A stretch of 64,000 nt of DNA. Origin: JBFMCC01 sp037445635 (GTDB lineage Bacteria > Chloroflexota > Anaerolineae > Anaerolineales > Villigracilaceae). Positions 40,764 through 48,027 of the stretch are shown here, piece by piece; positions within the stretch are counted from its first letter, which is position 1; the number at the start of each line of letters is the position of its first letter. Below the pieces are notes generated by a model, which saw only the letters and a list, made by a program, of their open reading frames with translations, had not been told where the DNA came from and searched no databases. The stretch is taken from positions 1 through 64,000 of the forward strand of contig JBBIKC010000006.1 of NCBI GenBank assembly GCA_037445635.1, written 5' to 3'. The position numbers and the translations under genes were made by a program.

Positions 40764-43700
40764 ATGTCCCCTGTACCAGTCAGCCGTACCAAAGTTCTCA
40801 TGCCGCGGCGCCGCCCGGACCTGCTCCGGCGCATGCGCCTGCTCGACCGCCTCTCGTCCTTCCTCGATAAAAAACTGATCCTCATCACCGCCCCGGCGGG
40901 CTATGGCAAGACCTCGCTATTGATTGATATGGCCTACCATAGCGAACTGCCGTTCTGCTGGCTGGCGCTGGATGAACTCGACCGCGATCCCCAGCGCTTT
41001 ATCAGTTACATTGTCGCCGCGTTGGCCGAACGGTTTCCCACCTTCGGTGGCCAGTCCACCCAGGCCTTGAACAGCGCCAAGTCTCTGGAGGATGAAATCG
41101 AAGCGCTTGTCGTCACTATTACCAATGAGATCTTCGAGCGCATTCCCGAACACTTCGTACTGGTTATTGACGATTACCATCATGTCAACGACGTTTCCCT
41201 CATCCGCACCTTCGTCAGCCGCTTTATTCGTCTTGCCGATGAGAACTGTCACGTCGTTCTGTCCTCCCGCACCGTGTTCAACCTGCTGGACATGCCCCTC
41301 ATTGTGGGGCGTGAGGAGGTGGAGGGCCTCGACTTCGTCGAACTGGCGTTCCGCCCGGAGGAAATCCAGGCCCTGCTGGCCCAGAACCATCAGAGGACGA
41401 TTTCCGAGCAGGAGGCCCGCGAACTCGCGGAAAAAAGCGAGGGTTGGATCACCGGGCTGCAACTCTCCGGGCTGAGCCGCGAACCGGCCAGCCGCGCCCG
41501 CATCGTCCGCGCCTCGGGTGTGGATCTCTCAATGTACTTCGCCCAACAGGTGTTGGACAAGCAACCCGCCCTGCGCGACATCCTGCTCTACACGTCGCTC
41601 TTCGACGAGTTCGACGTCTCTCTTGCGGAGACGGTTCTCAGCCCGTTCCTCGCGGGACCTCTGGACTGGTCTGCATTGCTGGGCACCATCCTGGAAAAAA
41701 ACCTGTTCGTCCTGCCCGTCGGCAGCGAAGGACAGTGGCTGCGTTACCACAACCTGTTCCGCGATTTCCTGCGCAAGCAATTGGAGGCCGAACATCCTGA
41801 GCAGGTCCCAAAGATTCTTGCCCGCCTTGCCGAAGTGTATGCGGAACAGGGAGAATGGGAAAAGGCTTATTATGTCACAGCGCAGTTGGGGGACGCTGAT
41901 GCCCTGGCCGGGCTGGTGGAATGCGCCGGACCGACCATGCTGCGCCGCGCGCTTGTCACTTTGGAATCATGGCTCAATGGCCTGCCCCCGGCCATCGTCC
42001 GCGCGCGACCGGGGCTGCTCTCTCTGCGGGGCGCAATTTTATACATGAAGGGAGATTTGCAGGGAGGCTTGGCTTTGCTCAACCAAGCCGAGCAATCCTA
42101 TCGTGAGACCGGCGACACTTCCGGCCTCACGTTAACTCTGGTCCGCCGCGCCGTTGCCCTCTCGTTTGCCGGGGACTATGCCGCGTCACTCAACGATGCA
42201 GAGGAGACACTACAACTGACCGAGACTGTTACCGAACTTCAGGATCTGTATGCCGAAGCCCTGCGCGTCAAGGGAAACAGCCTTTACCGTTTAGGCCAAA
42301 TCCGACAGGCACTGGATTGCTTTGAGCATTCGCTGGCTTTATATAGCGGTCTGCCTCAACACGCCGATAGCATCCCCATTCTTTTGATGGAAACTGGAAT
42401 GGCCTATCGGGCCAGCGGCGATTACACTGCCGCCGAGGTTTCTTACCAGAAGGCATTGCGGATCTGGCGCAAGGAAGGCAATTTGAGCTGGCAGGCCAAT
42501 TTGCTCAACAATTTGGGTTATATGTATCATACACAAGGGGAATACGAGAAGTCAGTCCAGACGTATGAAGAAGGACTGACATGTGCCCAGCGTAGTCGCT
42601 ATCATCGCATACAGGCGACAATCGCGGTTGGCCTAGGCGATCTATATGCGGAGTTGGATGAATTTGATGCTGCGCGCCAATTCTACCAACAGGCGGAAGA
42701 TCTGGAGCGCGAGACCAATTTCAAGTTCATTAACAACTATCTTTCTCTGGCACGGGCAAATTTGGCCTTGTTAAGTAACGATTGGGAAGAGGCGGCTGAA
42801 CTATTGGAACGCGTCCGCCTTCAGGTTGATTCCGGTAGATCGGCTTATGAGTCAGGGCTGTGGCATTGGCTGGAAGGGCGGCGGTTGTTGGCAGAAGGAA
42901 AACCTCGCCGTGCAGTAAGCGAGCTGCAACAGGCAGAGAGTCTATTTTTAAAAGATGAGCGTGAAATGGAAGGACTCTGGTGTCAGATCTGGCTGGCAGC
43001 CGCTTTTCAAGCGGCCGGAGATCAATCCGCCGCGGCCGAGGCCATTCAATTTAGCCTGCCGCGATCCAGCCGTCTGCCACATGCGGTTGCAGTAGCGGGA
43101 TATCAGGCGCGTAATTGGTTGACACTGCTCAAGCCAAAAGAGAGTATTTTGAAAGATTTAGTCGAAATCGTTGACCGCTTCGGGGCGCGCCTGCCCGAGA
43201 TCCGCCGAGCATTGCGGCGTCAGCCGCGTGTGATAGCCTTGGCGCGCCCGCGCCTTTCTATTCAGGCGCTGGGTTGGACGAAAGTGGAAGTAAACGGCCG
43301 CGTTGTGGCACCTTCGGATTGGCAGACGCAGGCCGTTCGTGAACTCTTCTTTTTCTTTGTCACGTCCCCGAGGCCGCTTACAAAAGAACAGGTCCAGGAT
43401 GCTCTCTGGCCCGGAGAGACCGATTATGACCGTCTCAATCAGCGCTTCAAGAACGACCTCTACCGCTTGCGCCGCGCGGTGGGACAGGAGACCATTCTCC
43501 TGCGGGACGACCGCTATACGTTCAACCGCACCCTGGATTATGATTATGATGTGGAAGACTTCGAGACCTACCTGGCGCAGGCCCGCGCCACCGATGGCGG
43601 CGATGAAAAAATATCCTTTTACGAAAAGGCAATTGGCCTTGTGCGCGGGCCCTATCTGGCGGATGTGGGCGCCACTTGGGCGGCGGCTCCGCGAATGCAT

Positions 43701-43982
43701 TATCATGAGGTCCTGCAATCCGCATTCCTCGACCTCGCCAATCTATACTGGAAACAGGCCGACAGCGCGAACACTCTGCGCGTCTGTGAACGCGCTCTCG
43801 AACACGACCCGGCGAGCGAGGATTTTCATCAACTTGCCATGCAGGTCTATTATTCCCGCGGCGACCGCGCCGCCGTTATTCGCCAGTATCAGGTGTGTAA
43901 GGATGCCCTGGCCCGCGCATTCGGGCTTTCTCCGTCTCCCGAAACGGAGGCCCTTTATCGTCAATTCACCACTGGAGGTTGA
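40764..43982 (+). CDS. MalT-like STAND ATPase with C-terminal SARP/BTAD DNA-binding domain
   Basis: The 1072-residue regulator opens with a MalT/LAL-type ATPase (P-loop APAGYGKTSL near residue 43-52, Walker B VLVIDDYHHV). About ten TPR units follow between residues 360 and 800. It ends with an OmpR-like winged helix (ELFFFFVTSPRPLTKEQVQDA) plus a BTAD domain (residues about 835-1070, ending ALARAFGLSPSPETEALYR). The BTAD/wHTH pair is that of SARP activators, which bind tandem repeats beside -10 boxes. Such repeats lie directly downstream at 44047-44070. It likely activates the small-peptide genes that follow, in response to an unknown ligand. Confidence 0.92.
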   Translation: MSPVPVSRTKVLMPRRRPDLLRRMRLLDRLSSFLDKKLILITAPAGYGKTSLLIDMAYHSELPFCWLALDELDRDPQRFISYIVAALAERFPTFGGQSTQALNSAKSLEDEIEALVVTITNEIFERIPEHFVLVIDDYHHVNDVSLIRTFVSRFIRLADENCHVVLSSRTVFNLLDMPLIVGREEVEGLDFVELAFRPEEIQALLAQNHQRTISEQEARELAEKSEGWITGLQLSGLSREPASRARIVRASGVDLSMYFAQQVLDKQPALRDILLYTSLFDEFDVSLAETVLSPFLAGPLDWSALLGTILEKNLFVLPVGSEGQWLRYHNLFRDFLRKQLEAEHPEQVPKILARLAEVYAEQGEWEKAYYVTAQLGDADALAGLVECAGPTMLRRALVTLESWLNGLPPAIVRARPGLLSLRGAILYMKGDLQGGLALLNQAEQSYRETGDTSGLTLTLVRRAVALSFAGDYAASLNDAEETLQLTETVTELQDLYAEALRVKGNSLYRLGQIRQALDCFEHSLALYSGLPQHADSIPILLMETGMAYRASGDYTAAEVSYQKALRIWRKEGNLSWQANLLNNLGYMYHTQGEYEKSVQTYEEGLTCAQRSRYHRIQATIAVGLGDLYAELDEFDAARQFYQQAEDLERETNFKFINNYLSLARANLALLSNDWEEAAELLERVRLQVDSGRSAYESGLWHWLEGRRLLAEGKPRRAVSELQQAESLFLKDEREMEGLWCQIWLAAAFQAAGDQSAAAEAIQFSLPRSSRLPHAVAVAGYQARNWLTLLKPKESILKDLVEIVDRFGARLPEIRRALRRQPRVIALARPRLSIQALGWTKVEVNGRVVAPSDWQTQAVRELFFFFVTSPRPLTKEQVQDALWPGETDYDRLNQRFKNDLYRLRRAVGQETILLRDDRYTFNRTLDYDYDVEDFETYLAQARATDGGDEKISFYEKAIGLVRGPYLADVGATWAAAPRMHYHEVLQSAFLDLANLYWKQADSANTLRVCERALEHDPASEDFHQLAMQVYYSRGDRAAVIRQYQVCKDALARAFGLSPSPETEALYRQFTTGG

Positions 43983-44015
43983 CGTGAGCAAAACATGCCC
44001 CCACCCTGAAACGAA

Positions 44016-44039
44016 AACAGCCCGAAAAGGGCTGTTTTT
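44016..44039 (+). terminator. Terminator of the MalT/SARP regulator gene
   Basis: AACAGCCC/GGGCTGTT with a 5-nt loop is followed by TTTTTC. It isolates the regulator from the peptide genes downstream. Confidence 0.8.
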
Positions 44040-44046
44040 CTTAATC

Positions 44047-44070
44047 TTTTGAAGCCTGTTTTGAAGCCTG
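44047..44070 (+). promoter_or_regulatory. Tandem 12-bp direct repeat, probable SARP operator
   Basis: TTTTGAAGCCTG occurs twice in perfect tandem. The second copy ends exactly 8 bp before a TATCTT box (44079-44084). SARP activators are known to bind direct repeats whose downstream copy lies 8 bp from the -10 box, so this is a strong candidate for the site of the regulator encoded just upstream. Confidence 0.6.
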
Positions 44071-44078
44071 GATTGTTA

Positions 44079-44084
44079 TATCTT
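44079..44084 (+). promoter_or_regulatory. -10 box of the peptide cassette
   Basis: TATCTT sits 48 nt before the peptide's ATG and has no good -35 box, as expected for a promoter that needs an activator at the tandem repeats. Confidence 0.45.
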
Positions 44085-44131
44085 ATAGGCAAGCAATTCA
44101 CTGTTCGATTTCGAACTCAAGGAGTATTTCC

Positions 44132-44200
44132 ATGAAAACCACCCTCACCAACACAATGATCCTGTGCGCCCCCGAAGTCGGCGGCGGTGTCGGCCACTAA
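44132..44200 (+). CDS. 22-residue peptide gene (candidate signal or RiPP precursor)
   Basis: A complete 22-codon reading frame starts at ATG 44132 behind the strong ribosome site AAGGAG and ends at TAA. The peptide is Thr/Asn-rich at its start (MKTTLTNTMI) and ends in CAPEVGGGVGH, with one Cys and a Gly-rich tail. I do not recognise it. The strong ribosome site, a dedicated promoter with tandem repeats, and the small NHLP-like gene 20 nt later argue that it is expressed. It might be a secreted or modified peptide. No maturation or export gene is adjacent. Confidence 0.6.
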   Translation: MKTTLTNTMILCAPEVGGGVGH

Positions 44201-44220
44201 ATTTTGAAAGGATCAAAATC

Positions 44221-44478
44221 ATGGTCGCAACGCAGTATACGCAGTACGCCCTTCCTGCCGCGGACCCGGCCACGGCGCACCGCGGGCTGGGCTCTCTGTT
44301 CGCGGCGGCGATCGTCAACCAGCAATTCCGCAAGATGCTGTTGGAGAACCCCGAAGCCGCCTTGCAGAAGGGCTACTTGGGCAAGACTTTCATTCTGACC
44401 CGCGAGGAACGCGCCCTTATTGTTTCCGCTCGAGCCCGCTCGTTAAGCGACCTGGCCCGCCGTTTGACCAATTCCTGA
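44221..44478 (+). CDS. NHLP-like small protein (nitrile-hydratase-type leader family)
   Basis: The 85-residue protein shows FAAAIVNQQFRKMLLENPEA, then LTREERALIVSARARSL, the pattern of nitrile-hydratase-alpha-like (NHLP) RiPP leader peptides and stand-alone Os1348-type relatives. There is no clear GG cleavage site and no Cys/Ser/Thr-rich core, so it may be a partner protein rather than a precursor. AAAGGATC before the ATG is its ribosome site. It follows the 22-codon gene by 20 nt in the same predicted transcript. Confidence 0.7.
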   Translation: MVATQYTQYALPAADPATAHRGLGSLFAAAIVNQQFRKMLLENPEAALQKGYLGKTFILTREERALIVSARARSLSDLARRLTNS

Positions 44479-44598
44479 AGCATCACTGCATGCACGCGTC
44501 AGCCGGACCTGCCCTGACGCTGTAACGGAGCGACGCGGCGGAAAGGGGAGTGCGGTAAGATGGGGATACCGCACCCCCGCGTCCAATCGAATAATATG

Positions 44599-44629
44599 TT
44601 GCCCCGCCAGTTTTGGACCGGTGGGGCAA
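44599..44629 (-). terminator. Possible terminator of tRNA-Lys
   Basis: A 10-bp stem TTGCCCCGCC/GGTGGGGCAA lies 13 nt beyond the tRNA 3' end on the minus strand. The U-tract is weak. Confidence 0.35.
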
Positions 44630-44642
44630 AGTGGTCGAAGCA

Positions 44643-44714
44643 TGAGCGCGCAGGGATTCGAACCCTGAACCAATGGCTTAAAAGGCCACTGCTCTACCGT
44701 TGAGCTACGCGCCC
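44643..44714 (-). tRNA. tRNA-Lys (anticodon TTT)
   Basis: The 72-nt minus-strand cloverleaf has acceptor GGGCGCG/CGCGCTC (one G-T pair), D-arm AGCTCAACGGTAGAGC, anticodon loop CTTTTAA and T-arm CAGGGTTCGAATCCCTG. Discriminator A; CCA is not encoded. Confidence 0.93.
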
Positions 44715-44820
44715 TTGCTTTCCCCAAAAGGGAAAGCGGTGTGCATTCTATCATGCCAGAAGACGGTCGTCAACGTAAGCGTATCTTTAGAAAACATTGC
44801 TATATTCAACGGAGCCTTAC

Positions 44821-45147
44821 ATGTCTGAACTTCCATATGTAACGGAACAAACTTTTCAGGACGAAGTGGTCGATTCGCCCCAACCTGTATTGGTTGATGT
44901 AACCGCCATTTGGTGCGCGCCCTGCAAGATGCTCGACCCTCTCGTCCGCCAATTGGCGAATGAGTGGAACGACAAGGTCAAGGTTGTCAAAATAGATGCC
45001 GATCAGAATCCCGGCCTGCTGATGCAGTATGGGATCCTTGGCATTCCCACCCTGATGCTGTTCAAGGGCGGAGACATCAAGGAACGTATGACAGGCTTCG
45101 TGCCCAAGGATCGCCTGGTGGCAAGGCTTTTGCCTCATCTGGCTTAA
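44821..45147 (+). CDS. Thioredoxin
   Basis: The 108-residue protein is a thioredoxin-fold disulfide reductase with the active site WCAPC (most thioredoxins have WCGPC), the KIDADQNPGL block and the cis-Pro segment GIPTLMLFKGG. The Ala at the second position should alter redox potential slightly. ACGGAG precedes the ATG at 44821. It ends at a strong terminator. Confidence 0.92.
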   Translation: MSELPYVTEQTFQDEVVDSPQPVLVDVTAIWCAPCKMLDPLVRQLANEWNDKVKVVKIDADQNPGLLMQYGILGIPTLMLFKGGDIKERMTGFVPKDRLVARLLPHLA

Positions 45148-45152
45148 CCAAA

Positions 45153-45183
45153 ACGGACCGTGTTCACGGTCCGTTTTTTTTTT
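45153..45183 (+). terminator. Terminator of the thioredoxin gene
   Basis: ACGGACCGT/ACGGTCCGT with a 4-nt loop is followed by ten T residues. Confidence 0.85.
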
Positions 45184-45197
45184 CGCTTGCCTGGGGG

Positions 45198-45998
45198 CTA
45201 TTTCCTGAGCAACCGGTCCAATTCCCCAAAGTCCACGCGGGATGTCATGTCCAGGCTCAGAGGCGTGACCGAGACCAGCCGTTTTTTGCGGAGGACCGCC
45301 ACGTCGCTGTCGGAAGGCTCATTTTCCAATTCGGCCGCTTCGCGATAGCCGACCTGGCCGGGAACATCCCAGGAGGCGCGTTTGGGCTGTAACGGCTCAT
45401 AATAACGGTGGCGGGCTATGCGCGTTATCTGCCATTCGGTTTGCGCGGTCGCGCCCCAGGGGACGTCCACTTTCAGCACGTGTACATCATGCGGGAGCTC
45501 CTTTTCGAGCAGGATGCCTCCGAAGAGCGCGGCGAAATGCGCCGCGGCGGAAAAGTCCACTTCACGCGAATAGGAGAGATGGTAACGCTGGTCGGTTTCG
45601 AGAGAGATCGCCAGGGAGGGCACACCCATGGCCGCACCTTCCAGCGCCGCGCCGACGGTGCCCGAGATGGTGATGCCCGTGCCGACGTTTTCGCCGTAAT
45701 TGATTCCCGAAACGACCAGATCGGGCTTCTGGGGCATGATTTCCAGCATGGCATGAAGCACGGACTGGGCGGGACTGCCGCTCACAGCATAGACCGTCCA
45801 GGGCTGGCCATGGACCACCATCGTTTCGGGTTTGATGATTCCGTCCGAGGTGTTTGGCAGACTGCGGCCCATTCCCGAGGATTGCTCCCTCGGGGCCGCG
45901 ACCGTCACGTATCCGAGAGAGGCGAGGGCTTCGGCCGCGGCCCACAGGCCGGGCGATTGAATCCCGTCGTCGTTTGTGAGCAGAATTTGTTTCGTCAT
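45198..45998 (-). CDS. surE: 5'/3'-nucleotidase SurE
   Basis: The 266-residue phosphatase removes phosphate from nucleoside monophosphates. It carries the metal-binding LLTNDDGIQSPGL at the start, the Ser-containing VAAPREQSSGMGRS and the conserved VVSGINYGENVGTGITISGTVGAA block. The length is normal. It follows tRNA-Arg and its terminator on the same strand. Confidence 0.96.
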   Translation of the reverse strand: MTKQILLTNDDGIQSPGLWAAAEALASLGYVTVAAPREQSSGMGRSLPNTSDGIIKPETMVVHGQPWTVYAVSGSPAQSVLHAMLEIMPQKPDLVVSGINYGENVGTGITISGTVGAALEGAAMGVPSLAISLETDQRYHLSYSREVDFSAAAHFAALFGGILLEKELPHDVHVLKVDVPWGATAQTEWQITRIARHRYYEPLQPKRASWDVPGQVGYREAAELENEPSDSDVAVLRKKRLVSVTPLSLDMTSRVDFGELDRLLRK

Positions 45999-46010
45999 TT
46001 AAGTCCCAAG

Positions 46011-46036
46011 AAAAAAAGGAGCGGTGATCCGCTCCT
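46011..46036 (-). terminator. Terminator of tRNA-Arg
   Basis: On the minus strand AGGAGCGG, a 4-nt loop and CCGCTCCT are followed by seven T residues. Confidence 0.8.
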
Positions 46037-46042
46037 GCGAGG

Positions 46043-46116
46043 CGCCCCCGGCGCGACTCGAACACGCGACCTATTGCTCCGCAAGCAAGCGCTCTAATCC
46101 ACTGAGCTACGGGGGC
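46043..46116 (-). tRNA. tRNA-Arg (anticodon GCG)
   Basis: The 74-nt minus-strand gene has acceptor GCCCCCG/CGGGGGC, D-arm AGCTCAGTGGATTAGAGC, anticodon loop TTGCGGA and T-loop TTCGAGT. The anticodon stem has one C-T mismatch at its outer pair. GCG is an uncommon tRNA-Arg anticodon in bacteria, which mostly use ACG. Discriminator G, CC encoded after it. Confidence 0.82.
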
Positions 46117-46210
46117 AGGCAGTGCAGGATTGTAATGCAGATTCAGGGCAGGGTCAAGCCTCGCAGCGCGTACGCGCGTTCCTCCCTCCCGTTCCGCGCA
46201 GTTCCGCATG

Positions 46211-46216
46211 TATAAT
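46211..46216 (+). promoter_or_regulatory. -10 box of the HAD gene (leaderless type)
   Basis: TATAAT lies 6 nt before the ATG. Confidence 0.5.
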
Positions 46217-46222
46217 AGCCGC

Positions 46223-46693
46223 ATGATCGAGTTGACCATTCCCGGACGCGGCGAACTGCGCCTGCAGCACCTGGTCATGGACGTGAACGGCACGCTGGCA
46301 TTGGATGGTCAATTGCTCGACGGAGTATCCAAACGGCTCGCCTCCCTGCGCGACCGCCTGACACTGCACCTGCTCACGGCCGATACGCACGGCCGGCAGA
46401 AAGTGATTGACGAACAACTTGGATTGACCGCGAGCCGCATTGCAGGCGGGAACGAACCGGCGAAGAAAGCCGATTACGTCCGACGCCTCGGCGCGGACTC
46501 GGTCGTTGCAATCGGGCAGGGTGCCAACGACGCGCGCATGCTCGAAGAGTCCGCCATCGGCATATGCGTGCTTTCGCAGGAAGGTGTGGCCGTGGAGACC
46601 CTGCTCGCCGCCGACCTGTTGTGTCCTGATATCCATTCCGCGCTCGACCTGTTCGATAAACCCCTGCGCCTGATCGCGAGCCTGCGTAAATGA
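46223..46693 (+). CDS. HAD-like phosphatase domain protein
   Basis: The 156-residue protein resembles the soluble P-type-ATPase-like HAD group. Motif I reads VMDVNGTLALDG, where canonical HADs have DxDGT; the first Asp is kept but the second is Asn. Motif II is LLTADTHG, the motif III Lys is in the EPAKKADYVRRLG region, and motif IV is AIGQGANDARML. The altered motif I may lower phosphatase activity. It shares ATGA with the next gene. Confidence 0.82.
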   Translation: MIELTIPGRGELRLQHLVMDVNGTLALDGQLLDGVSKRLASLRDRLTLHLLTADTHGRQKVIDEQLGLTASRIAGGNEPAKKADYVRRLGADSVVAIGQGANDARMLEESAIGICVLSQEGVAVETLLAADLLCPDIHSALDLFDKPLRLIASLRK

Positions 46694-47967
46694 CGTATCC
46701 CGATCCCGAACAAATCCTGCCTCCTCGCGAGCCGCCGCCCTCGGCGCGCGCCCGCCGCAGACGCGCGCGCCGCAGGTTGCTCCCCTCGGATGCGGAGGGA
46801 CAAGCCGCCTTTCTGGCCGCGCTGGCGCGCCGAGCGTATCCTTCCGTGGAACTCTTCATCTTCGCAGTGTTATCCGGCGCGGTGATCGGCGCGGGCTACC
46901 TGTTCAACTCGCAGGCCATCCTGTTGTTCGGCGTATTGCTGGCCCCGCTTCTCTCACCGTGGGTGGGCTTGACCATCGCGGCGGTGACCGGCTCCCTGCG
47001 CTTTTTCCTGCAAACCCTTCTGGCCCTGTTGATCAGCGCCGCGCTCATTTTTGCCATCGGGCTGACGGCCGGTTTTGCTTCGCGGCCCTTCCAGCCGCTC
47101 ACGTTCGATCAGGTCTATTTTCACAGCCGCCTGTGGTGGGCCGATCTCACTCTCCTGGCGCTGGCGGCCATCATTCTCTCCATTTCGTTCGTCCGTTCCG
47201 AGGAGAAGCCTTACCTGCCGTCCGTCATGCTGGCGTACAACCTCTTTCTTCCGGCTGGCGCGGCGGGCTTCGGCCTGGGCGCGGGTCTGGATGGTACGTG
47301 GCCGCACGGCGTGCTGGTCTTCTTCACCAACCTGGCATGGGCCACGCTCTTCGGCGTGGTCGCGCTGGCGCTGATGCGCTTCCGCCCGCATTCGGTGGGC
47401 GGCGCCCTCGTCGGCGCGGTTCTGTTTCTGGCAGTCGCGGCGGTCGTCGTTCAATTGACTGGATTCGGGCGCTGGGCCTACGCCCGCGCGCTGGGACTCA
47501 CGCCCACGCCGACCATCACGCTGACCGGGACGCCCTCGCCTCTTTCCACGCCCGCAACGGCCACCGTCACCCCGCGGCCGAGTCTCACCCCCACGTTTGC
47601 CCTGCCGCCCGGCTTCGAGCAATTCACCGTCACGCCTTCACTGACTCCCTCTCCGAGCAACACGCCCACCCCAACCGACACCGTCGAGCCGACGCCCGTC
47701 TTCGCCCGCATCGAATCGCGCGAAGGCGGCGGAGCCTTCATGCGCGAGACGCCCAACGGCAAATTCCTCGCCACGCTGGATAACGGAGTCGTGGTCGAGG
47801 TGCTTGGCCCGACCGAGGAGGTCAACGGCGTGACGTGGGTGCAGATCGCGGCCATCAAGAACGGCCTGCGCCTGGAGGGGTGGATCATCCAGTCCGTTTT
47901 GCTGACGGCCACACCGGTGGTCAACTGGGAGCCGAGCGAAACGCCCACGCGGACAGCAACGCCATAA
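46690..47967 (+). CDS. DUF389-like membrane protein with C-terminal SH3b domain
   Basis: The 425-residue protein has a positively charged N-terminus. About six helices follow from residue 50 to 275, including SGAVIGAGYLFNSQAILLFG and LLAPLLSPWVGLTIAAVTG, like the TIGR00341/DUF389 family. A Thr/Pro linker and a C-terminal SH3b domain (GGGAFMRETPNGKFL ... GWIIQSVLL) end the protein. The combination suggests a membrane protein contacting the cell wall. It is translationally coupled to the HAD gene. Confidence 0.78.
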   Translation: MTYPDPEQILPPREPPPSARARRRRARRRLLPSDAEGQAAFLAALARRAYPSVELFIFAVLSGAVIGAGYLFNSQAILLFGVLLAPLLSPWVGLTIAAVTGSLRFFLQTLLALLISAALIFAIGLTAGFASRPFQPLTFDQVYFHSRLWWADLTLLALAAIILSISFVRSEEKPYLPSVMLAYNLFLPAGAAGFGLGAGLDGTWPHGVLVFFTNLAWATLFGVVALALMRFRPHSVGGALVGAVLFLAVAAVVVQLTGFGRWAYARALGLTPTPTITLTGTPSPLSTPATATVTPRPSLTPTFALPPGFEQFTVTPSLTPSPSNTPTPTDTVEPTPVFARIESREGGGAFMRETPNGKFLATLDNGVVVEVLGPTEEVNGVTWVQIAAIKNGLRLEGWIIQSVLLTATPVVNWEPSETPTRTATP

Positions 47968-47972
47968 ATTTC

Positions 47973-48005
47973 AGAAACCAGGTTTCTTCAAGAAACCTGG
48001 TTTCT
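47973..48005 (+). terminator. Long perfect hairpin (16-bp stem)
   Basis: AGAAACCAGGTTTCTT and its inverse flank a single base, 22 nt before the next ATG. It is of the same family as 26774-26806. Confidence 0.6.
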
Positions 48006-48027
48006 CCTGTTTCCTCAAGGAGAACTC

